Part shown: positions 46,411-58,441 of the stretch, in pieces
Layout: each line of letters opens with the position of its first letter
Position numbering within the stretch: the stretch's first letter is position 1
DNA from: Earliella scabrosa
Lineage: Eukaryota; Basidiomycota; Agaricomycetes; Polyporales; Polyporaceae
DNA length: 64,000 nucleotides
Direction of reading: 5' to 3'
Assembly (NCBI GenBank): GCA_022605405.1
Contig: JABYQQ010000018.1
Span: 682,001-746,000 of the forward strand
Position numbers and translations under genes: made by a program
The notes under the pieces: generated by a model
Seen by the model: only the letters and a program-made list of their open reading frames with translations
The model's database searches: none
What the model was told of the DNA's origin: nothing

Positions 46411-46418
46411 TATATAAA
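46411..46418 (+). promoter_or_regulatory. TATA box of P450-D
   Basis: TATATAAA lies about 80 bp upstream of the chosen ATG at 46496, and about 60 bp upstream of an alternative in-frame ATG. Confidence 0.55.
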
Positions 46419-46495
46419 CCAGCGATGCTGCCTTGGAGGCATGCCCATTGCCACGCCCTTTTCCTTCCGCTCCGATGCCACCCTTCGCACATGCA

Positions 46496-48636
46496 ATGGA
46501 TACATCGCTGCTGTTGATCCTTACCGCACTATTCATCCTTCTCCTCGCACTAGGGCAGAGGATGAGGCAGAGGGGCCGCAGACGCCTCCCTCTCCCTCCT
46601 GGCCCAAAGGGGCTCCCCGTCATTGGCAACGTATTGGACATGCCCAAGTTGGTGCTCGCAAAGGAGTACCTCAAGCTCTCGGATACCTACGGTGAGTTCC
46701 CCCATGATGCTCATCCTCTTCGGTATCCTCATACCACATCGGACCAGGCGACATCATGTATCTCAACGTCCTGTCTCAGCCCATGCTCCTGATCAAGTCA
46801 TACCGCGTAGCCTCCGAGCTGCTAGAGAAACGCGCGACCAACTACTCCGATCGTCCACCGTTGGTTATGACTAAACTGTAAGCCTTTCTTTCCTACACGC
46901 TAGTCGGGCACAGAGCTAAGATGTTCCCTCCCGACGGAAGTGCAGGGGCCGACTGCCTGATGCCATTCGACGGGTACAACGACGTGTGGCGCCGCCGCCG
47001 CAAAGAATTTCACACAAATTTCAGCCCGACCGCTATCGCTCGATACCACCCCGAACAGGAAATGTCTGCGCAACGGCTGCTGCATCGACTGCTGATTGCA
47101 CCCGAGGCATACGCGGATCATGTGCACCTGTAGGTCCAGTTCGAGTGTGCTCTCCCGCGCCGGCGCCGCTGAATCTCCTCCGTAATGTTCTCCTGTCACG
47201 CAGGGCGTTTGGGTCCACCATTCTGCGCATTGTGTATGGCGTCGATCCGTCCTCACCGGACGATGAGCTGCTGGCCTTGGAGGAAGAGACGATGCGCATG
47301 CTCAACGCCGCACACACACCTGGCAAGTACCTTGTCGAGGCCTTTCCCTGTCTCAAGTACCTCCCTTCCTGGTTTCCGGGCGCGGGCTTCAAGACGACGG
47401 CCGCCGAGTGCCGGATCGCTCTCGACAAGGCTCGCAACGTGCCGTTCAACATCACGTTAGATGACATGGTGAGTCAGCAATCCTACATATGCTCGCGCAT
47501 AACTTAGTCTCTCATCTACAGCGCTCGGGAAACGCCTCGCCATCCATCGTTCGTACCATGATCGAGACTGCGATGGCCAATGGTGGGGGAGAGGTTTCGC
47601 CAGAAGCTGACGCACTTGCGAGGGATGTATCAGGGGTCGCATATATAGGTACGTGACAGCAAGCACTCCGTTCACGCAGCTTACTCATTGAGCCTCTTTC
47701 ACCCTTCAGCTGCTGGCGAGACGGTATGCATTCACGAGCACTCTCCGAAGGAACTGACCCATCTCACTCTGTGTAGGTCGTGTCGACGTTCTACTCCTTC
47801 ATTTATGCCATGGCTCTCCATCCTCACGTCCAGCAACGGGCTCAGGCCGAACTGGACGCCGTGGTCGGGTCATCCCGTCTCCCGCTCCTCAGCGACCGAT
47901 CAGCACTTCCCTACGTCGGCGCGGTCCTAACGGAGTGCCTGAGGTGGCTGCCTGCAACACCGCTGAGCCTTCCCCATTGCTCTGCGGCGGATGACGAGTA
48001 TAGGGGATTCCACATCCCCGGAGGATCCACCGTCATGACTAACGTTTGGTGAGCACTCGTCTATATGTCTCCGTCGTGTTCGCGCCCTGCCTGAACTTTT
48101 GTGCCGCTCGGCCCTTCCAGGGCCTTCTCTCGTAATGCGAAGGACTACCCCGAACCGGACCGCTTCCTGCCTGAGCGCTTCCTCACCGAGGACGGTCAAC
48201 CGAACGCAACTGTTCTCAATCCTCGCGCATATGTATTTGGGCTCGGGCGCAGGCGAGTAGCGATTCTCTCGGACAGGCGCATTCCGAGGCAACTGACTGG
48301 CACGCTGTTCTTCATCTCTCAGGATCTGCCCGGGGATGCACTTTGGCGAATCGTCGCTGTTCATCACCATGGCCAGCGTGCTACACGCATTCTTCATCGA
48401 GCCTCCTCGCGACGAGGTTGGACGGCCGAGCATCCCGCCGATCGAGGAGGTGGAGATGAAGGAGGGGTTTATAACGTGAGCTCTGTTTTGGCTGCAGCGT
48501 TCGAGTCCGAGGAGATCATCAATCTGACTGCTGCGATCCCACATCTTATAGGCACCCCAAGCTATTCGAGTACTCCTTCAAGCCGAGGTCGTCCGCCCTG
48601 GAGGCTCTCGTGCGTACGGAGTGTGCGTCTCTGTAA
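46496..48636 (+). CDS. Cytochrome P450 (P450-D), OrdA-like type
   Basis: This is a tandem paralog of P450-C and P450-E. The start MDTSLLLILTALFILLLALG places the anchor at the N-terminus. An upstream in-frame ATG would add seven residues. The proline hinge is LPLPPGPKGLPVIGN. Next come YLNVLSQPM, SELLEKRATNYSDRP and WRRRRKEFHTNF. The I-helix AAGET comes from a 14-nt micro-exon (47710-47723), and the K-helix reads LTECLRWLP. The heme loop is FGLGRR joined to ICPGMHFGESSLFI. The heme-loop intron (48253-48322, 70 nt) appears to start with GC (AG|GCGAGT), whereas P450-E has GT there. The C-terminus is EYSFKPRSSALEALVRTECA plus SL. It is nearly block-for-block identical to P450-E, indicating a fairly recent duplication. 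Confidence 0.88.
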
Positions 48637-50476
48637 GCTGCTGTTTCGTCCACAGGCTCCGGATCCATCGCCCCCATCGCGCCCTGTACTGTATTGGTTG
48701 TCGTCTATTACTCACTAAGCTCTCTCTATGTCGTTTGCGTGATTTTGACTTCTGGGTTTACCGTCAAGAGATTTCCTTCATGGGGGCTCGAACGGGTGAA
48801 CTTCGGACCGCACATCCGAGCGCCCGTCGGCTACGACAATAGAAGGGCGCTTGGGAAGTTTGTGCCAGGCAAGGGGGCCATTTGTCCGCGGCGATTAGAT
48901 TTTTGTCCATATCGATTATATTGATGCCCATGTTTGGGAACATACTTGCCCGCCGTTGTATGTGATTTGTGCCCGCACAATTCTCGAAATACAGTCCGTA
49001 TACCTGAGGATAAGCGTCCGCCCATTATGAAGTATTTGCCCGCCTGCCAGCGCTTTCCTGTCCGCTGATCATTGCATTTCTGTCCGCCCGAGCTAGAACT
49101 CCTCTTCTACAGCACCGTTTGCCTAGAATAAGGTGTCAGTCGAAGCATGCTGTCCGGAACAAACACATAAAATTATCTAAATAAGGATCCGGCTCTGATT
49201 GAGTCCTCTGTCCCAACGCAAAGTACCAGAGCCCATGTGAAGTCCCGGGCGCTAAGTCCCGTCAGCATAACGGCGGGATGCTGGGCGAGATGAGGGCAGG
49301 AGACGCCATTGATCGGGTAAGGAGGGGATACCGTATATGGAGAGAGAAGCGCCGGTGGACCTTGGAAACGTTGTATCACACTCCTGCTCAAGAGAAGAAC
49401 TTTCACGACATATAGATAATTTTCCCCAGATCAGAGCCGTACATTGTGCTAGCTTGCAAAGCTTGAGGGGAAACTACCAACAGGGGAGGGCACTGTAAGT
49501 GCTCCGGACAGATGGTCAATCGCCAGGGACAGAAATCTAATAGCCGCGGACATATGTCCATTTTGCTTGTGCCAGCGTTGCGATGACCCGACAGTCGACT
49601 CACTCTCATCTCGGGTTCTGAGACTGATGCGATCCGGATTCATATGCGACACGGGACAGGCTTATACAGCGCTGCTCCATCCATGCTGACTTCACGCCCA
49701 CAGAGTCAGTAAGTACGTCGCAGCTTCAGCCTTCGTCACTGCAGCCTGAGGTTCATCGATATCTAACGGGTGCGGTAGTGCGACCCTGGCTGCCGGCACA
49801 TCAAGTCACCGTCCGAATGAAGGCAGACACTTGTTTTTTGGTGTCGGGACTTGGCCGGTTTGAAAGTGCCACGTTGGAAAAAGCTCAGGTGCTGCCCGTG
49901 GAACTCGGGAGCCGGGGTTAAGAATGTTGTCACAACATGAGACTGATGTGAGACCTCCGCGAAGACCTCAACCCGCGCGCGACTATACTCCTCCCGCTCG
50001 GAATCTTGGCATAGCCGTCGCCAGGTCCGTCGATATCACTATGATTCGTCCTCTCGCCATGACTGATATGCCACCTACTTCACCCGAACCTAGACTACTC
50101 CCGACTGTACAAAAACGGACCGCCTCAGACTCTTGAACCGCCCGGTTTCATTCAATCTCGATCTCGCTGACAGGCTGAACCATAAGCGAAACCGCTATCA
50201 GCGCTCCCCTTGCCTCCCGCGGAGCGACAGTTGGCAGCTGGAACGCACATGCGGCAGCAATCGTACTTCGCTGCTGCTCGTTTTCTACCCACAGTGCGAC
50301 ACAGCGCCCAGCGCCCATGCTCAGCGGGCGCGGCTGGGATGTCAGAAGCACCGATTCGTAAGGCCAGAGTACTTGAGTATGGAGATTGAGCACACAAAAG
50401 TATACCAACCGCTCACATGTCGATGCCACGGTCAGGGATGAGGTGTCTCGGTCGCCAGCCATCCGATCACGGCGAG
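48637..50476. other. P450-D / P450-E spacer containing a second inverted-repeat element
   Basis: No gene is supported. An inverted-repeat element occupies 48876-49559. The remainder before the P450-E TATA box has no recognised content. Confidence 0.45.
48876..49559. mobile_element. Inverted-repeat element with internal TGTCCGC motifs between P450-D and P450-E
   Basis: The termini at 48876-48908 and 49527-49559 are reverse complements at 29 of 33 positions (shared core: CCGCGG next to ATTAGATTT). Inside the left part, variants of TGTCCGC or TTGCCCGC recur at irregular spacing through about 49100, resembling sub-terminal repeats of some DNA transposons. There is no open frame of note. It looks like a non-autonomous element of 684 bp. 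The family is unknown. Confidence 0.6.
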
Positions 50477-50483
50477 TATAAAT
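50477..50483 (+). promoter_or_regulatory. TATA box of P450-E
   Basis: TATAAAT lies about 68 bp upstream of the ATG at 50546. Confidence 0.55.
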
Positions 50484-50545
50484 CCTCCGTATACTGATCT
50501 TCGAGCAAGACCCCCTCCTTCCACCACAGGCGGAAGCTCTGCTGG

Positions 50546-52728
50546 ATGGCTAGTTCCACGATGACGATTCTCACCGCCCCTGAAAATCTCACCAGGAGCT
50601 ACCTCGTCGCGATTGTCTGCGCTGCGCTAATGGTGGCGTGGAAGTTGACAAGGCGACGTTCCCTCAAGCGGCTTCCTTTGCCTCCCGGCCCGAGGCCGCT
50701 CCCGCTTGTGGGCAACATTCTCGACATGCCGAGGACCATGGCCGCAGAAGAGTACTGCAAGCTAGTCGAGCGCTACCCCGGTGAGTGTTCATTCCCCCAG
50801 CGAAGGCGTCGTTTGGGACATCAACTTTACTTCCTGCTTATTCTGACGTTTTACCGCCACAGGTGATGTCGTCTACCTCAATGTACTGTCACAACCCATG
50901 ATCATCCTCAAATCGTACCGCGCTGCCTCGGAGCTGCTGGAGAAGCGTGCGACCAACTACTCGGACCGACCGCAATTCGTCATGACAGAACTGTGAGTTG
51001 GTCCTTCCTTTCAATCCATGGTGAACTACTCGTGGGCAGAACTGAGGATGCCTGCAGGATCGGGGCAGATTGGGTTTGGCCGTACAATGGCTACACCGAC
51101 CTGTGGCGCCGGCGGCGGAAGGAGTTCCACCAGCACTTCAGCCCGAGCTCTATCGCGCAATACCGTTCCGCGCAGGAAGAGGCGGCGCAAAAGCTGTTGC
51201 AGCTTCTTTTGGCATCACCCGAGGCATATGCCGATCATGTTCAGTTGTACGTACCCCTGGTCTATGGTCCATGACAGGCTTGAGCGTCTGACAACGTTCG
51301 TGCAGTTCGTTCGGCTCGACCATCCTGCGCATCGTGTATGGAGTGGACATCTCTACACCTGACAACCAGTTGCTCGTGCTGGAGGAACACACGATGCGCA
51401 TGCTCGACGATGCATTCACTCCTGGCAGGTTTCTCGTGGAAGTGCTCCCTTTCCTCCGGTATCTGCCCGCATGGTTCCCTGGAGGTGGGTTCAAGACAAC
51501 CGTGGAAACATATAAAGCGACCCTCGACGCTACCAGGAACAAGCCATTCGACATGACGCTGGAGCATATAGTCAGTCTCATCGGTACGGCATCTGCGCGT
51601 TCGACTCATAGATATCGTTTCCAGGGCAGTGGGGACGCGATGCCATCTGTGGTCTCAGCCATGATCGAAAACGCGATGAACAAAGAAGGGGGAAAGCTCT
51701 CAGTCCAAGCCGACTCGCTCTCAAGAGACGTTTCCGGCGTCGCGTACCTCGGTGATTCGATCTGAATATCGAAACCCATTTACTCAACTGACCACCACGT
51801 CTATGATCATTCGGTCAATCCTACAGCTGCCGTCGAGACGGTCAGTGCGATGTTGCAAATGACCCTGACCCCGCCCAGTCTGATCATGACCCACAGCTCG
51901 TGTCATCTATGTACACATTCTTCTACGCCATGGCCCTCCACCCAGACGTTCAACGGGGTGCACAGGCCGAGCTCGACGCAGTCATCGGCGCCTCCCGTCT
52001 CCCACTCTCGAGCGACCGCGCTGCGCTACCATACGTCAACGCGCTCGTGAGCGAGTGTCTGCGATGGCTGCCCGCGGTGCCGCTCGGCCTCCCGCATCGC
52101 TCGATGGAGGACGACGAGTACGCGGGCTACTCCATCCCAGGAAAGTCTGTAGTCTTCTCGAACGTCTGGTATGTCCATATTTCGCCTCGTATGCGATCGC
52201 CGCGAACTGATCGCCTGAATTAGGGCGTTCACTCGGAATGCACAGGATTACCCTGAGGCGGACCGCTTCATGCCCGAGCGGTTCCTCACCGCCGACGGCC
52301 AACCAGACGCCAACGTCCTGAACCCTCGCGCATACGTCTTCGGGCTTGGGCGGAGGTGAGCTTTGCCACCGCCAGCTGCAACCTTTGATTTTGCTGAGAG
52401 CGCACGTCTGCTCCTGTTATCGCATCTGCAGAATATGCCCTGGTATGCACTTCGGCGAGGCATCGCTCTTCATCACTATGGCAAGCGTGCTGCACGTGTT
52501 TACCATCGGTCCGCCCTGCGACGCGTCGGGCAGACCCACCATCCCGTCGGGGGCGAACATCAAGATGAAGCCAGGTTTTATTACGTGAGCTGCTTGGTCT
52601 GCTTCGCTCGAGGACTCGTCCTCACCTCGTGCGTCGGCTCATACAGGCACCCCGAGTTATTGAAGTACTCGTTCACGCCGCGGTCGCCTGCTCTGGCTAC
52701 TCTCGTCCGTGCGGATGCCTCTTTGTAA
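50546..52728 (+). CDS. Cytochrome P450 (P450-E), OrdA-like type
   Basis: This is a tandem paralog of P450-D, with matching blocks in order. It has an anchor (YLVAIVCAALMVAWKL) and hinge LPLPPGPRPLPLVGN, then YLNVLSQPMIILKSYRAASE, SELLEKRATNYSDRP and WRRRRKEFHQHF. The 14-nt micro-exon at 51827-51840 encodes the I-helix core AAVET. The K-helix reads VSECLRWLPAVPLGLPH, followed by the ERFL region, FGLGRR and a final ICPGMHFGEASLFITMASVL. It ends in LLKYSFTPRSPALATLVRAD plus ASL at 52728. Two details differ from its sister: Val replaces the I-helix Gly, and the heme-loop intron has an ordinary GT donor. Substrate unknown. Its stop lies only 184 bp from the convergent P450-F stop. Confidence 0.88.
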
Positions 52729-52912
52729 TCATGATGGAAGAGAACACAAGTTATTCCAACTTCTGCTAATATTGTCTTCATCTTATAGACATCGGGAGAG
52801 TCTCGAACTGTATACACCATGTAATCGAAGCTGATGATTACACAGCCATGGACAGTCGTGCACCAAAACGATACCTTCTAAGAGTCTCCCTAACTCAACC
52901 GACCAGATTGAA

Positions 52913-55006
52913 TCAGCCGGAGAGCACCTCCTCGTCGCTCTGATTCATCCTGATCAACCCCTCAGCTTCGGGTGAGCGTGGTTTGATGATACATTTGAAC
53001 GGCTCAGGGTACCTGCACAGATATTTGAGTACGGTGCACAGGACACGGGCAGTCGGCGCGAACTCACGATATGACACCGAAGGTCATCTTCACCGTTCCG
53101 ATAAGGTCAATTGGCTTCCCGTCCTCGTCCAGGGGTGGCGTAATGGAGAACGTATGCAGGACGGAGGAAATAGTGATGAAGATTGCGGCTTGCGCGAAGT
53201 AGCGACCCGGGCAAACCCTTGTTCGCATCATCATCAGCCTGGGCGAATCACACATGATCCGAGTCCTGACTCACCGTCTCCCGTATCCAAACACGATAGT
53301 GTCCGGATCCATGACACTGGGATCCAGCTTCCCATCCTTGAGGAAGCGCTCGGGGTTAAACACCTCGGGATCAGAGTACGCTTTCGGATCGCGCGCGTTC
53401 GCCCTGTACACAAGTGTCAGCTTATTACTCTCCATCTTGCATGTATGCAATAGCGTCATACCACGGGCTGTTGACTACGGCGGTCCGAGCCGGTATGCGA
53501 TATCCGCGATACTCGTCTTCCTCGATCGACATATGCATCACGCTCAGCGGCACCACCGGCCGCCATCGGAGACACTCCTTCATGACCGCGGTGACGTACG
53601 GGAGATCGGCCCAGTCATCGTACGTTGGAAGTCTGTCTGGCCCCAAGACGCGCTCGAGCTCTGCTTGTGCGCGTGCCTGGACCTCCGGGTGGGATGCCAT
53701 GGCAAGGTAGAATGTTTGCAGCGTGGAGAGAGTCTACCATTGGCGTCAGTATACTGACGCGGTGGATGACGATTCAAGTGGGCTCACCGTGTCTGCGCCG
53801 CCTATTCGTATCGTCAGAAACGGACCGTGTGGTGATTAAAAATGATACGTACCTGCGTACGCAGTCGCCAAGGCGTTCTTCGAGCACTCTTCATCTTGTT
53901 CGGCGGCGAGCCCGTCGGATTGAGCTAGACGCTCTAGCAATCCAGTAGCCATGGACGGCAGGCACTTGCCCTCGCGCTGTAAGCATGAGATTCAGTCAAG
54001 CGTTGTAGGTCAGCCAAAGACATAGTAGCGGCGAGTCACGTACCCAAGCAGACAGCGCGGCATCCCACGGTATGTCGCACATCCTCCGCGCAATGGGGTA
54101 CCACTCCGCCGCCTGCCGCTTGAAGGTCGCCCCAGGGAACCATGACGGCACGAAGCGCAGGATCGGGAAGTTCTCAACCATGAACTTTCCCGGGAGGAAA
54201 GTGAGCGAGAACTTGTGCAGAGCTTCTTCCGCAATCTTGAGGTAGTCAACACCTGATCGGTCCGTGTCCACATCGAGGCCGTATGCTACACGAATGATCG
54301 ATGCCCCAAACAGACTACGCGAGAGTGTATCAGAGTTAGTGATAGCAATGCAACTTCAACCGAAACCGTGCTTACTGTCTGCCGTGATGCAGGTAATCGT
54401 CAGGGGTCTCGAGCATCCGCAAGAGGTACCGCCGTGCATGGAGCAGCTGTAGTGGCCGATACTTGGTCACAGCGTTGGAATTCATGTACTCATGGAATAG
54501 CCTCCTCGTCCGCCTCCATATCGAGCCATAAGGCGTTAACGAGAAAATCCAAGTAAATCCCGTCCTGAACCACAGTCACATCACCAGCAGGTGCCAGACG
54601 AGTTGCATGAGCGACTCACAATTCCGCCATGATAGAGAAAGGCCGGTCTGAGTAATTCGCGGAGCGCTTATCCAGCAGGTCGAGAGTAGCCTCTTGCGAT
54701 CCAAGCACCAGCATTGGCTGTCCGCAGGCATTGAGATACACCACATCCCCTGGGTACCCATGAGCACAACGTTCTTATGCGAAATGAAGCTCTTCACATA
54801 CCGTACTTCTTGTTGAGATTGTAGAAGACCTGTTCCATGTTCTTGGTCGGTATATCGAGGAGGTTGCCAATGATAGGGAGAGCGGGGGGTCCGGGAGGCA
54901 GCGGCAGCTTGCTCGACGACTCGCGACGTCGTTTGGAGTTCCATACGGCGACAACTACAATGGCGAAGCTCCACAACCACAGCGGATTGAAGTCGAGGAA
55001 TGGCAT
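52913..55006 (-). CDS. Cytochrome P450 (P450-F), OrdA-like type
   Basis: This minus-strand P450 is most like P450-G. It has an N-terminal anchor ([14 protein letters not shown]), a hinge [18 protein letters not shown], and an I-helix GGADT from a 14-nt micro-exon (53788-53801). The K-helix reads [37 protein letters not shown] is followed by FGYGRR joined to [20 protein letters not shown]. The last exon starts [13 protein letters not shown] and ends DEEVLSG. All standard P450 elements are present, so the gene looks functional. It is convergent with P450-E. A CATAAAAAG box about 75 bp upstream of the ATG may be its TATA element. Confidence 0.88.
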
Positions 55007-55749
55007 GAGGAGTTATCTGGCACAAGTGTGAGGATGTCGGCTCAGGGTTGCACATACAACGTCCGGACCACACACTTTTTATGCTGAGCGCAAGAGTCAC
55101 GGCTGTATCACGGGGCCTGCGCTAACATTCGAGACAGCGAGATGGTCCTGTGAACGCATGTTCGTACACAGAAACGAGGCTTCCAAGAGAGACAGGACCG
55201 ACGGCAGCGATTGTGACCCGTGAGTGTCGCGCATCCATCTTGCCGCCTCGGTATGGCCGCTCCAAGAGCCCCCAACCTATCAGATACCGTATTTATCAGT
55301 GACAACACGGCGGGAAGCATGCAGGGAAGGAAGGGTGCGACGCACTCATTCAAAGGGGCATATCAGTACCACTGGCGCATGCAGTCTCTCGGACATCGAT
55401 CCGAGTGGATTTACTGTGGCAATGTATTCGTAGAGTCGCCCTAGAAGCGACCTTGACGAGCGATTAGAACTACTGGATGAATGGATCACGACGCGCCACA
55501 GTTCTCCGTGATTCAGCCGTTCTCAGCTCGCGGTGGCTAGAGGATGTTTCAGGCAATGCAGATAACATGTTCGTACTCACATCCTGTTCCCCTGTAGTGG
55601 TGTGAGAGTGGCGACAGAATACCTGGGCAACATCCAACACCACGGTCACGGACACGTTTCGACAGAAGTCAGAATGAATGATGGGTATAGATTGTTCCGT
55701 CCGGTACAGGGCGTTAACCAGAGCCACCTGATACACATATGAATAATGT
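55007..55749. other. Intergenic upstream of P450-F
   Basis: No gene is supported. Short frames on both strands lack motifs. Confidence 0.4.
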
Positions 55750-57801
55750 TCAAGACAGGTTGAAGAACTCTGAGGTCCGCGATGATCCATTCTCGACCTG
55801 AAACAAGCGCTCGCCGTGAGGACACCCACATGCGCAATGTCGGGAAAGATTTACCCAGTCGAGTAGAATGCCAACAGTGAGCTCCAAGTCTCTCGGGCCG
55901 AAGTTCATAGGCTCGGTCGTTCTGTAGCGAGTCTTGCATTGGCCGTCCTGAGTGACACGTTCGCACGCCAGGAATACCCAATAATTATCGCACAGCAGCA
56001 CGGCCCGGCCGTGATCCTTCCTGTACGTCTGTGAGTGAGTCGACAACGGGCTGGGAGTGTGGGATGGCATACTGCGCTGTGGAACACCAGATATCGACGC
56101 GACGCGCCGCGATGGGATACAACTCGGGAAGCTCGCTGACGGACGACACTTCGAAGACGTGCAGCACCTTGCAGTCCAGTATGACGTGCCGCATTCCTTG
56201 CAACCGGCCTCTGCGCCACCCTGCAAGCGATGCTCATGGTCAGTTGACACGGACATTGAGGTCACGTATCGCTGGCGCCTACCTTTCGAATGCGCTATCG
56301 GGAGCTGAACGTAGATATGGTGCTCTCCACCGGGAGGAGTTGGGGCTGGAACGGTGATGACATCGTCCCATAGCACATGCCGCCAGCGACAGTCATCGCT
56401 ATTTGTCATGTGGAGGAGAGAGTCGTGTATGACTGCTTGCAATGTCGTGAAGGGACTTCGGTACCAGATTCTCTGAACATTGTATTAAAACAGACGTAGA
56501 AACCAGACGATAGGAAGCGATACGCACTGCAGCAATTGCACTGTTGGCAGCCGATAAGCACTCTCGAGCTTGTTCCGCCCTGCCCTCGTGCTCCGCATAT
56601 AGTCTGGCTCCACGAGCGCGAGCACGTTCTCTGACCGCGAGCTCCTTGAAAACAAGTCGCTCTCCGATGACTAAGGGAGTGTGATCTGGGCTTTGTGACA
56701 ACTGGGTCTAAAAGAATCGTCAGCGCGCATATAGCGACACGCGATGATCCCGTACAACGAACCAGGTTGAGAATGGTGCCTAGGAGGTCTTGAAAGTCGT
56801 CGTGACTGAATGTCATGATGTCGGACCTTCGAAACACAGGACGACTACCATAAGTGGGCGCTTCATAAACGGCGAAGAGCCACTGTTCTCCATAGTTGAT
56901 CGCACATCGAACATACTGGGCACTATGGTGAAGTCGTCTCAACATATTGACCATGCTCATTTGATACCTGACGAACTTACCCGACCCTGTTGCACCATTC
57001 CGCGAGTAAGCATAGCGCCACACTGCTGTCCGTCATGCAGTGAAGGTGCGTTGCCCTGTAAAGCAGGAAAGCTTTCCTGACATCGACGTCGACAGGATGG
57101 GATCCTGTCGCTGAAAGGATTCCATGAGATTGAGAATTAGTCGGCGACTACAGACTTGAACATACCTGGTCCGCTGGGTAACACCTTAAGCACCAGATGA
57201 CATTGAAGCATATCAGCGTCGACGGCTATCTTGAGATCCTTCGCGGGTACAATGACGGTGGGGCATCCGTAGTCGTTCATCAGGTCTGGAAAAACGGAAT
57301 CGACTAGGGCAGTGAACAACGTTTGACGGAAGTCTTCGGAGTCGAGCTATGCAACGTTGAGCATCAGCATCTCAACCACGAAAACAAGACAAACGACTTA
57401 CCGAGCTACCATATTTGCGATATATGCGCTGGATAACCGCCACCAATCGCATCACGTTCACCTTATGAACCCTCAAAGGTGGGCCAGCCATACATAACCC
57501 AGCTATCGCAGGAACGTAACTAGACCACAACTGCGTTCTAGGATGCAAACGGTAGAAGCTAAACGACGCACGCTGAATCTGCTTGCGACCCCTTGGTCAG
57601 ATTGGAGTACGCCTCCTTGCTTTCAGAGCTCCATGTCTGGAGAAATGTCAAAAAGGACGGTGCCTGGGTGCCGGGGACGTTGAGGGGGATAGCGACGGGG
57701 GTGGTGCAGGGCATGGTGGTAGGACGACTGAGGGGGTAGGATGCAAGAGAGGTTGAAGTCGAGGCTGGACTGCCCGTCGCTGTCAGAGCCGTCGAGCTCA
57801 C
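55750..57801 (-). CDS. Uncharacterised multi-exon protein between P450-F and DUG1
   Basis: I do not recognise a family. Consecutive minus-strand exons with good splice signals encode: a Ser/Thr/Pro-rich N-terminus (from about 57801); ASFSFYRLHPRTQLWSSY and VNVMRLVAVIQRIYRKYG; FRQTLFTALVDSVFPDLM with PTVIVPAKDLKIAVDADML; VRKAFLLYRATHLHCMTDSS; QWLFAVYEAPTYGSRPVF and FSHDDFQDLLGTILNL; a charged helix VFKELAVRERARARGARLY; a C-terminal part with IWYRSPFTTLQAVIHDSLLH and GMRHVILDCKVLHVFEVSS; and an end SEFFNLS. It looks cytosolic with no signal peptide or clear membrane segments. The first-exon border near 57570 is uncertain because the frame shifts there, by an intron or an indel. Confidence 0.5.
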
Positions 57802-58441
57802 GGCCGGCGCCGCCGAGCAACGATCCAGAGCGAGGTCACGTTGAGGACGTCATGAACTCGATTCGGGCCCCAAGTCACGCATCCTCGTACTTCTTCGGCA
57901 TGTCATCAGCACGTGTCTGCCTTCGTAACCTTGTAGCTAGTCCTCGCATATGCATAAAAACACAAGGACCAAGTCCGTCGATGATTTCTACTGCTGTCGG
58001 GCTGACACAGAAGAGAGACGATTAATGACGGTGATGACGAATGAGTAACATTCCAGAGCACGTACTGCATGGGCAAATCGGCATTGCGTCTTTCTTGATC
58101 CTCAGTACATTTCGACGACAACATACTACACATCTGCTTTCTGGGTCAGGATGAGGACAACCGCCACCGAAACTTGATTCTTGCTTGGTGGAATGGTTCA
58201 AGTTGGAGTTGCGCCACGACGGCAGTGCCACGTGGAGACTGTCAATGGGCGTCTGTATTCCCATATCCGGACTCTTGCACCCAGGACTCCTCAATGCAAG
58301 GATAGCTACATTGGATGATGTCGATACAGGAATGTGTGAGTACATCTTCGCAATACACTTTGAGATGGTTCCACTTCTTGTTCCCATTCCCGTTCCTCGC
58401 CGCCTCCAGGCCCGAAACGCGATAGTCGGATGACCTAAGAC
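57802..58441. other. Intergenic between DUG1 and the uncharacterised gene
   Basis: Minus frames here (for example 58022-58387) lack recognisable motifs. The region probably holds the DUG1 3' end and the promoter of the downstream gene. Confidence 0.4.

Noticed and set aside
49160..49440. Nested inverted repeat inside the P450-D/E spacer element (AAATTATCTA and CGGCTCTGAT blocks)
   Set aside because: The two short blocks occur at both ends but in swapped order relative to a true inverted repeat, so they do not form a simple stem.
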